From NCBI GenBank assembly GCA_052084925.1, contig JBQDEV010000010.1:65468-129467 (forward strand): a stretch of 64,000 bases of DNA, given 5' to 3'. Shown piece by piece: positions 8,464 to 16,183 of the stretch. Below the pieces are notes generated by a model. It did not search any database. It worked only from the letters and a program-made list of their open reading frames with translations, and was not told the origin of the DNA. The position numbers were made by a program, and so were the translations under genes. Each line of letters opens with the position of its first letter. Position 1 is the stretch's first letter. The stretch is from CmP2 sp052084925. GTDB lineage: Bacteria > Actinomycetota > Actinomycetes > Actinomycetales > Micrococcaceae.

Positions 8464-8476
8464 GGGTAGCTGTCGA

Positions 8477-9580
8477 TCAGGTGCTGCGTTGCAGGATGCG
8501 CTCGGTGAGCAACCGCAATCCTTGACGCACCACGTCGGTGGCGTCCAGCTGATCCAGGGCGGTCAGGGCCTGCTCGCCGAGGTCGCGGACTTCGCCGCTG
8601 AGCGCGGTCCGGGCACCGCATGATTCAAGAAGGTCCTGAATCTCGGCGACATCGGCCTCGGAGAGATCGGAGTTGCCCAGCGCATCGGTAAGACGAGCCG
8701 CCGCGGCATCGTCCAACTGGTCGAGGGCGTGAGCGATGAGCTCGGTCCGCTTGCCCTCGCGAAGATCGTCTCCGGCGGGTTTGCCGGTGAGGTGTGGATC
8801 TCCGAAGACTCCGAGCAGATCGTCTTGGAGCTGGAAGGCGATGCCCAACGGGCGCGAGAACCGCGACAATCCCTCGAGCGTGGATTCATCGGCGCCGGCC
8901 AGCACCGCGCCGATCGCCAGTGGCCATACCACCGAGTAGTTGGCCGACTTGTACTCGACGACGGTGCGTGCCCGTGAGCGTGCTTCGGCTGGGTCCACGT
9001 CATGGACGTCCACCTCACCCAGTACGTCGAGATACTGGCCGACCATGACCTCGAAGCGCATGGTGTTGAAGGCGGTGCGTGCCGTTGAAGCGAACGCGGT
9101 GGCGTCGGCCGAGGACGCGAACACTTCTTCACTCAGCGCCAGGGCTAAATCCCCGGTCAGCACGGCCGAAGCGACACCGAAGTGCGCGGAATCCTGCGAC
9201 CAGCCCGCCTCGCGATGCAGGGATTCGAAACGCCGATGCACGCTGGGGCTCCCGCGACGGGTGTCGGAGCGATCGACGACGTCGTCGTGGATCAACGCGG
9301 CGGCCTGGAACAGCTCGAGCGCGACGCCCGCCTCAATGATGCGCGGATCATGGGCATCACCGCCCGCGCCTTGCCAGCCCCACCAGGCCAAGAGGGCGCG
9401 GAGCCGCTTTCCGGAGCCGACCAGATCTGCGATGGACTCGATCAGTACCACGGCGGCGGGGGAGATCTGGCGCGAACGCTCCGCATCCTCATTCAGAAGT
9501 GCCTGCATGCGGTTCTCGACGGCGGTGATGAAGTCCTGCTCGTCGGGGGCCGGGGCTGTGTCCGGGGCGGGCTGATTCAA
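8477..9580 (-). CDS. Polyprenyl (geranylgeranyl-type) diphosphate synthase
   Basis: A 367-residue trans-prenyltransferase condensing isopentenyl diphosphate units to an all-trans product used for menaquinone or other isoprenoids. The first Asp-rich motif DDVVD is near residue 98, and the second region reads QLQDDLLGVFGD near 252, the DDxxG form common in actinobacterial enzymes. The start is a rare TTG at 9580 with GAGGAG 5 nt before it; no ATG or GTG in frame fits as well. The position matches idsA2 (Rv2173) of M. tuberculosis. Product chain length cannot be read with confidence from sequence alone. The stop lies 13 nt from that of the convergent Rv2175c-like gene. Confidence 0.92.
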   Translation of the reverse strand: MNQPAPDTAPAPDEQDFITAVENRMQALLNEDAERSRQISPAAVVLIESIADLVGSGKRLRALLAWWGWQGAGGDAHDPRIIEAGVALELFQAAALIHDDVVDRSDTRRGSPSVHRRFESLHREAGWSQDSAHFGVASAVLTGDLALALSEEVFASSADATAFASTARTAFNTMRFEVMVGQYLDVLGEVDVHDVDPAEARSRARTVVEYKSANYSVVWPLAIGAVLAGADESTLEGLSRFSRPLGIAFQLQDDLLGVFGDPHLTGKPAGDDLREGKRTELIAHALDQLDDAAAARLTDALGNSDLSEADVAEIQDLLESCGARTALSGEVRDLGEQALTALDQLDATDVVRQGLRLLTERILQRST

Positions 9581-9690
9581 CGCTGCTCCTCAGAGGTGGG
9601 GTGCTGTGTGCGGTGCCGAAGACGGGGTCGCCTGCACGCGGCTGCTCGATGGTTCCAGCCTACCCGTAGGACGGGGATAGGCTGGATCCC

Positions 9691-10974
9691 ATGGAACACG
9701 GTGACCGAGAGCGACGTGAAGCGGAGGCGATGAGCGCCGATCGCGACCCCGCTTGGGGAGCTGTGATTCTGCATGTCGATATGGATGCCTTCTTCTTATC
9801 GGTGGAACTGCGCGAGCGTCCCGATCTGCGAGGCGTTCCGTCCCTGGTTGCCCCCTTGGGAGGACGGTCCGTCGTACTCTCGGCCTCGTACGAGGCTCGC
9901 CGTTTCGGTGTGCGATCGGCGATGCCCCTGGCGCACGCTCAGGCGCTGTGTCCTTCGGTCGTGGTACTCGAACCGCACCACGAGAAGTACCGTGAAGCCT
10001 CTGGAATCGTAATGTCGGTCTTCGAATCGGTGACACCTCTGGTCGAGCAGCTCAGTATCGATGAAGCCTTTCTCGACGTCTCCGGGTCCCGCCGGCGACT
10101 GGGCTCACCGCCGGTCATTGCCCGGAAGATCAAAGACGAGGTACGACGCCGTACCGGACTGCCGTGCACCGTCGGGGTTGCCGCCACGAAATCAGTGGCC
10201 AAGATCGTGTCAACCGGGTCGAAGCCGGATGGGCTGGGTGTGGTGGCCCCGCAGGAAACTCAGCGCTATCTGGCACCCCTTTCTGTGCGAGCTGTCTGGG
10301 GCGTGGGACCGAAGCTCGCAGACCGTCTCGAAGCGGGCAATATCGCCACGATCGGAGACCTCGCGCAGCAGTCTCCTGAACGGATGCAGCGCTGGATCGG
10401 CTCCGTCGGGCCCGGGCTGGTGCAATTGGCCCGCGGCATTGATCCCCGTGCGGTCGTGCCTGAGCGCACGGCGAAGTCGCACGGGGTCGAGAAGACCTTC
10501 GAGGTCGATGTGACGGACGAGGACCACCTGCATCGCGAACTTATTGCCCTGGTCTTCGAATGTGCGCGTCGGCTGCGCGCCGACAACATGGTGGCGGGGG
10601 CGCTGAGCGTGAAAGTGCGGGATCATCATCGAGTCGTCCGGACCCGCACCCAGTCCCTGCCGCAGCCGACGGCCGCCGGGGCGATGATGAAAGTCGTTGC
10701 TGGCGAGTTGCTGAACTCGCTGATGTCGGAACGCTCGCACCCGGTTCGGTTATTGGGGGTGCGCGGCGAGCGACTGGTGGCCCGTGGTGAGGAGACCGAA
10801 GACGTACAAGATGCGCTCTTCGACGATCCCCAGAACCACTCGGGCGCTGCCGCTGTCGACTGGGAGCGGACCGACGCTGTTCTCGATGATCTACGTCAGC
10901 GGTTCCCCGACTCGATGGTCCAACCGGCGACGCTACTGCGTCGTCGCGGTCGTCCTCAGCCGGGCTCGGAGTGA
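9691..10974 (+). CDS. dinB: DNA polymerase IV (Y-family translesion polymerase)
   Basis: A 427-residue Y-family polymerase for damage bypass. The metal-binding residues are present in HVDMDAFF (about residues 28-35) and SIDEAFLD (about 120-127). A helix-hairpin-helix thumb (VWGVGPKLADRL) and the little-finger domain follow, so an active enzyme is expected. The C-terminal segment lacks an obvious QLxLF clamp-binding peptide, although QDALFDD near residue 370 could serve. The ATG at 9691 is 7 nt after TAGGCT (9678-9683), suggesting a leaderless transcript. I found no clear LexA box in the 110-bp gap to idsA, so SOS control is not supported here. Confidence 0.95.
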   Translation: MEHGDRERREAEAMSADRDPAWGAVILHVDMDAFFLSVELRERPDLRGVPSLVAPLGGRSVVLSASYEARRFGVRSAMPLAHAQALCPSVVVLEPHHEKYREASGIVMSVFESVTPLVEQLSIDEAFLDVSGSRRRLGSPPVIARKIKDEVRRRTGLPCTVGVAATKSVAKIVSTGSKPDGLGVVAPQETQRYLAPLSVRAVWGVGPKLADRLEAGNIATIGDLAQQSPERMQRWIGSVGPGLVQLARGIDPRAVVPERTAKSHGVEKTFEVDVTDEDHLHRELIALVFECARRLRADNMVAGALSVKVRDHHRVVRTRTQSLPQPTAAGAMMKVVAGELLNSLMSERSHPVRLLGVRGERLVARGEETEDVQDALFDDPQNHSGAAAVDWERTDAVLDDLRQRFPDSMVQPATLLRRRGRPQPGSE

Positions 10975-11111
10975 GTGCGTGGGCACCTCCGTTCGTCACA
11001 GTGCGTGATTTAGGCCCGTAACGCATCGCGTATCTGGCGTTCTCCCAGATAGCCCACGTAGTCTGTTAAGACCACAATCTGAGGTGGTCGAGTCAAGTGG
11101 AGGTGGGCACC

Positions 11112-11498
11112 ATGGCATTGTCCGAGAAAGAGCGACGTGTCCTTGAGCAGCTTGAAGAACAGCTGAACATGGAGGACCCGCATCTGGCATCTCAGATGCA
11201 GGCTACCGGCCCGGTCTCGCAGTTCTCCACGCGCAATATCGTCGTGGGCGTACTCATCGCCGTCGTCGGCATCGGTGTGTTGCTGTGGGGTGTCACGATC
11301 TCTACCTACTGGCTCGGTATCGTGGGCTTCCTCATGATGGTCGGGGGCGTCTTCTTCGCGACCGTCCGTCCGCGGGGATTCGGGTCGTCGAAGTCCGGCA
11401 AATCGGGTAAGTCCGCACGAACGCCAGATGCTGGCGGCGGTTCCTTCATGTCAGGGCTTGAACAGAAATGGGAACAGCGGCGTCGTCAGCAGCCGTGA
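11112..11498 (+). CDS. DUF3040 family membrane protein
   Basis: A 128-residue protein of the actinobacterial DUF3040 family (M. tuberculosis Rv2169c, also just upstream of mraZ). The N-terminus MALSEKERRVLEQLEEQL and the phrase MEDPHLASQM are the family signature. Two membrane helices lie near residues 45-62 and 66-86, and the C-terminal tail is basic and Gly/Ser-rich. The ATG at 11112 has GGAGGT 7 nt upstream, which rules out the in-frame GTG 15 nt earlier. A TAGTCT hexamer at 11059-11064 is the probable -10. Function is unknown; conserved proximity to the division cluster hints at envelope biology. Confidence 0.93.
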   Translation: MALSEKERRVLEQLEEQLNMEDPHLASQMQATGPVSQFSTRNIVVGVLIAVVGIGVLLWGVTISTYWLGIVGFLMMVGGVFFATVRPRGFGSSKSGKSGKSARTPDAGGGSFMSGLEQKWEQRRRQQP

Positions 11499-11551
11499 TC
11501 ATCGCGTCGCGGGAAAGACTTCCTGACGCCGACGCCCCAGCCAAAATCGCC

Positions 11552-11585
11552 GAGACTCCCGTCCAATTGGACGGGAGTCTCTTTG
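11552..11585 (+). terminator. Strong intrinsic terminator after the DUF3040 gene
   Basis: Arms GAGACTCCCGTCC (11552-11564) and GGACGGGAGTCTC (11569-11581) pair perfectly. With the central AATT the whole forms a 30-bp palindrome, followed by TTTGTT. Confidence 0.9.
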
Positions 11586-11934
11586 TTGGTCGCAGCCACC
11601 TCTCCCGCCTTCGCCACGTCACTCCACTGGCGTCCCCCACTTCCCTCCACACCGGGCGCGATCTGACTCCATGAGGACGAGATTCCGCGGAATCTCGCCG
11701 TTTCCCCTGGAGGCGCTGAGACGCCCTCGGCCGTCAGCGCCTCCAGAACGCCCCACAACGCGAGAATCCCTCCACTTCCCTCCCACCGGCGCCCCTATGG
11801 TCTCGACTTATGTGTACTGGTGCGCTCCCTTCCCCGTGATTCGGCGGATCTGACCGCCGGCGCGCATCATGTCGCCGCGCCCTGATGTTCATCGAACACA
11901 CAGGAAAAAAGTGCGTGTTGGGGTCTCTTTGTGC
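11586..11934. other. Non-coding, inverted-repeat-rich interval upstream of mraZ
   Basis: No credible gene was found between the DUF3040 terminator and the mraZ promoter. The interval holds a perfect 20-bp palindrome at 11678-11697 (core GATTCCGCGGAATC). A perfect 13-bp stem follows: CTGGAGGCGCTGA 11707-11719 with TCAGCGCCTCCAG 11734-11746, loop 14 nt. A third hairpin is CGGCGG/CCGCCG at 11842-11859. The 12-mer CCACTTCCCTCC occurs twice (11637-11648 and 11772-11783). An 18-codon open frame (11797-11853, MVSTYVYWCAPFPVIRRI) ends inside the loop of the last hairpin; it has no ribosome site and is not called as a gene. Possible readings are a small RNA locus, tandem terminators or protein-binding sites. 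Confidence 0.6.
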
Positions 11935-11986
11935 TTGACGGGGGAGGGTAGTGGGGTAAAGTGGAGCGCAGTAGAGGACGGTGGTG
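11935..11986 (+). promoter_or_regulatory. mraZ promoter with four phased MraZ-type boxes
   Basis: TTGACG (11935-11940), a 16-bp spacer and TAAAGT (11957-11962) make a good housekeeping promoter. Overlapping and following it are four 6-bp boxes spaced exactly 10 bp apart: GTGGGG 11951, GTGGAG 11961, GTAGAG 11971 and GTGGTG 11981. MraZ proteins bind direct repeats of GTGGG-like boxes with 4-bp spacers, so this is a likely autoregulatory operator for the whole cluster. Confidence 0.75.
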
Positions 11987-12033
11987 AAGCAGAGGGAACT
12001 GCGGGAACCTCAAACAGACGGAGGCGGTGGGCC

Positions 12034-12465
12034 ATGTTCTTGGGCACCTACACTCCACGTCTCGATGAGAAATCCCGGTTGATCCTGCCGGCGAAGTTCC
12101 GCGAGGAGCTCTCCAACGGTCTGGTCCTGACTCGGGGCCAGGAACGCTGCATCTACGTCTTCTCCGCTCGCGAATTCGAGAGGGTTCACGAGCAGATGAG
12201 GTCGGCACCGCTGTCCTCACGCCAGGCACGTGACTACATTCGCGTTTTCCTGTCGGGCGCCTCGGACGAGATGCCGGACAAGCAAGGGCGAGTGACGCTT
12301 CCGGGCTCCTTGCGCGAATACGCGGGGCTGGATCGGGACGTCGCGGTCATCGGGGCTGGCACCAGGGCAGAGATCTGGGACCTCGAGTCGTGGAACTCCT
12401 ACCTCGAAGCACAGGAGAACACGTTCTCCGAAACTGACGAAGAGGTCCTCCCGGGCATCTTCTGA
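12034..12465 (+). CDS. mraZ: Transcriptional regulator MraZ
   Basis: A 143-residue protein of normal length with two SpoVT/AbrB-like swapped-hairpin halves. The two DxxxR signatures are DEKSRLILPAKFR near residue 10 and DKQGRVTLPGSLR near 83. MraZ assembles as a ring and binds phased GTGGG-type repeats in its own promoter, repressing the division and cell wall operon. The ATG at 12034 has GGAGG 9 nt upstream. It is the first gene of the cluster, 146 nt before rsmH, and that gap contains a large nested inverted repeat. Confidence 0.97.
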   Translation: MFLGTYTPRLDEKSRLILPAKFREELSNGLVLTRGQERCIYVFSAREFERVHEQMRSAPLSSRQARDYIRVFLSGASDEMPDKQGRVTLPGSLREYAGLDRDVAVIGAGTRAEIWDLESWNSYLEAQENTFSETDEEVLPGIF

Positions 12466-12476
12466 TCACAACTTCA

Positions 12477-12581
12477 CAGCGCGGATTCTTGTCTGAGACC
12501 TCCAGCCGCCGCCGGTTCCTGGCCCGCCTTCCCCTGGGCCAGGGACCGGAGCGGATGGGGATCTGAATCAAGAATCCGCTG
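12477..12581 (+). other. Nested inverted repeat in the mraZ-rsmH leader (candidate structured RNA)
   Basis: The outer arms GCGGATTCTTG (12481-12491) and CAAGAATCCGC (12569-12579) are perfectly complementary 77 nt apart and can extend through flanking CAGC/CTG. Nested inside is a 14-bp stem with one G-U pair: CCGGTTCCTGGCCC 12512-12525 with GGGCCAGGGACCGG 12536-12549, loop 10 nt. No U-tract follows, so it is not a standard terminator. It ends about 30 nt before the rsmH start, where it could affect readthrough, RNA processing or translation. Confidence 0.6.
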
Positions 12582-12611
12582 AGGTTAACGGACATGGGAA
12601 AGGAGCGCAGG

Positions 12612-13625
12612 ATGGATCAGGCAGAGTCGGCGTCCGCAGGACAGCGGCACGTTCCCGTCATGCTTGATCGCGTCCTCGATCTCCTCGCTCCCGGTGTCAC
12701 AGCTGCCCTCGAGGCAGGTCGTCGTCCCGTTGTCGTGGACTGCACGCTGGGGATGGGCGGACATGCCCTGGCGATGCTGCAACGCTACGAGGCCGTAGTT
12801 GTTGGCATCGATCGCGACCCGCAGGCGTTGGAGATGGCCCAGCGGCGAATCGCCGCCGACACTGAGGCGGCCGGACGGCTGCTCACCTGGCACGGCACCT
12901 ATGACGAGATTCCTGAGGCACTGGAGCATCATGGTCTCTCAGGTGCCGATGGCATTCTGTTCGATCTCGGAGTCTCGTCGTTCCAGCTCGATGAGCGTGA
13001 GCGCGGTTTCGCCTACTCCTATGACGCTCCCTTGGACATGCGCATGGACACCACCGCTGATCTTGACGCGAGCACGGTGGTGAACAGTTATGACGTCGAT
13101 GAGCTGCGACGCATCATCCGGACTTATGGCGAAGAGAAATTCGCTCACCGGATCGCCCACGCCATCGTGAATGCCCGGACGGCGCAGCCGCTACGCACGA
13201 CGGGGGAACTGGTCGATGTGATTCGTCAGGCGGTCCCCGCCAGCGCGGGACGCACCGGCGGTCACCCGGCGAAGCGGACATTCCAGGCCCTGCGCATCGA
13301 GGTCAACGAAGAGCTCGACGTGCTCAGTGTTGCTCTGCCTCGAGCCCTGGAGAGCCTCGCGATCGGTGGGCGGATGGTCGTGATGAGCTATCACTCCCTC
13401 GAAGACAAGATCACCAAGCGGGCCATCACCGAACAGTCTGTGTCCACGGCGCCTCCCGGATTTCCTGTAGAGCTCGAAGAGCACCAGCCCACCGTGCGCG
13501 TGATCACCCGCGGCACGGAAAAGCCCACTGACCAGGAAATCGACGAAAATCCGCGCGCTGCCTCAGCCAAGGTACGCGCCATTGAGAAAACCCGAACCAC
13601 CCGCCCAACAAGGAGCACAGGATGA
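12612..13625 (+). CDS. rsmH: 16S rRNA (cytosine1402-N4)-methyltransferase
   Basis: A 337-residue SAM-dependent methyltransferase that modifies C1402 in the ribosomal P site. The SAM-binding segment VDCTLGMGGHA is near residue 36. The family-specific GADGILFDLGVSSFQLDE block near residue 110 and the C-terminal MSYHSLEDKITK block are intact. Two ATG codons are possible; 12612 is preferred because AAAGGAG lies 6 nt before it, whereas 12594 has no site. Its stop overlaps the ftsL start as ATGA. A nested inverted repeat precedes the gene. Confidence 0.96.
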   Translation: MDQAESASAGQRHVPVMLDRVLDLLAPGVTAALEAGRRPVVVDCTLGMGGHALAMLQRYEAVVVGIDRDPQALEMAQRRIAADTEAAGRLLTWHGTYDEIPEALEHHGLSGADGILFDLGVSSFQLDERERGFAYSYDAPLDMRMDTTADLDASTVVNSYDVDELRRIIRTYGEEKFAHRIAHAIVNARTAQPLRTTGELVDVIRQAVPASAGRTGGHPAKRTFQALRIEVNEELDVLSVALPRALESLAIGGRMVVMSYHSLEDKITKRAITEQSVSTAPPGFPVELEEHQPTVRVITRGTEKPTDQEIDENPRAASAKVRAIEKTRTTRPTRSTG

Positions 13626-14335
13626 GCACTTCCCCTCGCCGCATCCCCGCGCGTCTGCCTGCTTACTCCACCGAAGCCACCGCGCGCCAGTTGCAGCCGG
13701 CACCGGTGGGCACTCCGTCGCCGCGGTCCGCCCCGCGCACACCGCTGCGGGTGGTTCCGGAACAGCTGCGCAGCACCCCGAAATGGATGATCGCCAGCTG
13801 TGTGGGGGCACTTCTCGTTGCTCTGCTCACCGTGCTGATGGTGAACATCACCATCTCCAACCGGCAGTACGAACTCGTTGAGTTGCGCTCCAGCCAGCAG
13901 GAGATCACCCAGGCGAATGAGGCGCTGGCCCAGCAGGTCGCCCACGTTTCCGCCCCGCAGAACGTTGCTTCGGAAGCGGTCAAGCTCGGGATGGTCCTGC
14001 CCGGTGCCACGGCGTCGATCGATCTGGAGACGGGCACGGTGACCGGGGTGGCCACCACCGCGACGGACGAGAACAAGCCCACCGGTTTCGTAGGGGCGCC
14101 GACGGTCGCATCGGGGCAGGGGACACCGGCGAAGGCACCCGCTCAGGAGCAGGCCGCTGCGTCCGACACCGAGGCATCGGTGGAGGCACCCACTGCCGAC
14201 ACGGCGAGCGAATCGAACGAGAACTCCGGTGCGTCCGAGGACACAGCCGCAAATGCCGGATCTGCGGGCTCCGGCCAGGCAGACTTGAATGGAGGCACGC
14301 TGCAAGCACCGCAGATGTCTCAGCTCGGCGGGTAG
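13622..14335 (+). CDS. ftsL: Divisome protein FtsL (actinobacterial, extended C-terminus)
   Basis: A 237-residue bitopic membrane protein. About 55 cytosolic residues precede one membrane helix (MIASCVGALLVALLTVLMV, near 58-76). A short coiled-coil with leucine heptads follows (ELVELRSSQQEITQANEAL). The remaining 110 residues are a low-complexity Ala/Thr/Glu/Ser tail with no predicted fold. FtsL works with FtsB and FtsQ to activate FtsW/FtsI at the septum. Sequence conservation is weak in this family, so the call rests on topology, the coiled-coil and the place between rsmH and ftsI. The start overlaps the rsmH stop by 4 nt. Confidence 0.85.
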   Translation: MSTSPRRIPARLPAYSTEATARQLQPAPVGTPSPRSAPRTPLRVVPEQLRSTPKWMIASCVGALLVALLTVLMVNITISNRQYELVELRSSQQEITQANEALAQQVAHVSAPQNVASEAVKLGMVLPGATASIDLETGTVTGVATTATDENKPTGFVGAPTVASGQGTPAKAPAQEQAAASDTEASVEAPTADTASESNENSGASEDTAANAGSAGSGQADLNGGTLQAPQMSQLGG

Positions 14336-14401
14336 CCACTCGTCCGAGCCGGATCCACCCGACGGCAACCGCTCCGAGATGAGCGGGAAAGAGGACAGGC
14401 G

Positions 14402-16183
14402 ATGGCGGCACAGACCTCAACACCGGTCTCCCAGCGGAGGCTGCGCGTCGGGATCGCCATGGCGCTCACACTCCTGGTGATCCTGGCCGGTCGACTCGTT
14501 TTCATCCAGGGAGTCGACGCGGCTGGCAACGCCGAGAAGGCAATGAATCAGCGTCTGCGCCCCGTCGAGTTGGCCCCAGAGCGCGGCTCGATCCTCGACA
14601 CCGAAGGACGTGTCCTCGCCGAGTCCGTCCAGCGCTACGACCTGGTCGTTGACCAGCGGCTCGTCAAGGACTACCGCGTCTGGAACACCGAAGAGCGCGG
14701 ATTCGACGACGTCGCCCTCGACGACGCGCTGGCCGAGCTGTCCGAGGTGCTCGATATCGAGGTGACTGAACTTCGGTCCCTGATGGTTGGGGATCGCCCG
14801 TACCGCGTGGTCACCCGCAATGTCACCCCGGCCGTCAAGAACGAAGCCATGAAAATCAAGATCCCTGGCCTGATCAGCCAGCAGGTCAGTGAGCGGACGT
14901 ACCCCAACGGCGCTGTGGCCGGCTCGATTCTCGGATTCCTGGGGTCCGAGGGGGAACCGCTGGAAGGCCTCGAGCTGAGCCAGAACGAGCATCTCACCGG
15001 AACTCCCGGCGAGCGGCTGTTCGAGATCTCGGCCGACGGGGTACGCATTCCCAACGCCTCGTTCTCCGAGACGCCCGCGGTCAACGGACAGGATCTGCGA
15101 CTGACCATCGACCAGGATGTCCAATGGTTCGCGCAAGAGGCCATCGCGGCCAAGAGTGACGAATACAACGCCGAATGGGCGGCGCTGACCGTGCTCAACG
15201 CGAAGACCGGTGACATCGTCTCCATGGCCGACTCAACGACGGTTGACCCGGCTCAGCCCAACGAGACCGACTCCAAATACTGGCGACCCCTGGCGGTGAC
15301 CCAGGCATTCGAGCCCGGATCCACGGGCAAGATCCCCACCTTCGCGATGGCATTGGAAGAGGGGTCGGTGACGCCCGAGCAGGGCTGGACCGTCCCGAAC
15401 TCCGAAGAGTTCAGCGGTCAGATCATCAACGACTCGATGAAACACTCCACCTACGACATGACCACGGCGGGAATTTTCGCACGTTCTTACAACACCGGAA
15501 CCGTGCAGGTGGCGACCACACAGGACAAGGCCACCCGCCATGACTACCTGCAGCGTTTCGGCATCGGTTCGCCGATCGGTATCGGACTGCCCTATTCCGC
15601 CTCCGGCACGCTTGCCGATTGGGAGGACTGGGACGGGCGTCAGCAGTTCACGACCACCTTCGGCCAGGGCTACTCCCAGACCGTACTGCACACCGCGCAG
15701 ATGACGCAGGCCATCGCCAATGGCGGCGTCATGAACTCACCGCGGCTCATCGACGCGCTCGTTGACGAGGACGGCACCGAGCACCTCGTAGAACCCGAAG
15801 AGGGCACCCGAGTCGTCTCGGAGGAAACCGCTGACGAGATGCTCAAGCTGATGGAAGGCGTCGTCGACCACGGGACTGCCCAACCCGCCCAGATTCCCGG
15901 ATACCGGGTCGGCGGCAAGACCGGCACCGGTCAGGCCGCCGGGGTGGGCGGCTACGACGGGCACACCACGTCCTTCACCATGGTGGCTCCGCTCGACGAC
16001 CCGGAATTCGTCGTCACCGTCTCCGTTTACCGCCCCCAGGGCAACTGGCGCGACTGGATGGTCACCGACACCGCAACCCAAGTGATGTCGTACCTGCTGA
16101 ACAAGTACAACATTCCCCCGAATGACGCAGACTCCCAGAGCTATGATGCGTTCACCGAGGACCCGCAGAAGAGGGCCTGGTGA
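14402..16183 (+). CDS. ftsI: Septal penicillin-binding protein FtsI/PBP3 (class B transpeptidase)
   Basis: A 593-residue class B PBP that cross-links septal peptidoglycan. One membrane anchor is near residues 17-37, followed by the pedestal domain with RGSILDTEGRVLAES. The transpeptidase has SxxK as STGK (about residue 306), SxN as SYN (about 361) and KTG in GGKTGTGQA (about 506), all intact. There are no PASTA domains. A 66-nt gap follows ftsL, and the stop overlaps the GTG of murE by 4 nt. M. tuberculosis pbpB is the counterpart. Confidence 0.97.
   Translation: MAAQTSTPVSQRRLRVGIAMALTLLVILAGRLVFIQGVDAAGNAEKAMNQRLRPVELAPERGSILDTEGRVLAESVQRYDLVVDQRLVKDYRVWNTEERGFDDVALDDALAELSEVLDIEVTELRSLMVGDRPYRVVTRNVTPAVKNEAMKIKIPGLISQQVSERTYPNGAVAGSILGFLGSEGEPLEGLELSQNEHLTGTPGERLFEISADGVRIPNASFSETPAVNGQDLRLTIDQDVQWFAQEAIAAKSDEYNAEWAALTVLNAKTGDIVSMADSTTVDPAQPNETDSKYWRPLAVTQAFEPGSTGKIPTFAMALEEGSVTPEQGWTVPNSEEFSGQIINDSMKHSTYDMTTAGIFARSYNTGTVQVATTQDKATRHDYLQRFGIGSPIGIGLPYSASGTLADWEDWDGRQQFTTTFGQGYSQTVLHTAQMTQAIANGGVMNSPRLIDALVDEDGTEHLVEPEEGTRVVSEETADEMLKLMEGVVDHGTAQPAQIPGYRVGGKTGTGQAAGVGGYDGHTTSFTMVAPLDDPEFVVTVSVYRPQGNWRDWMVTDTATQVMSYLLNKYNIPPNDADSQSYDAFTEDPQKRAW

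Noticed and set aside
9601..9690. Possible LexA site before dinB (TCGATGGTTC)
   Set aside because: Only part of the TCGAAC-N4-GTTCGA consensus is matched and the symmetry is missing.
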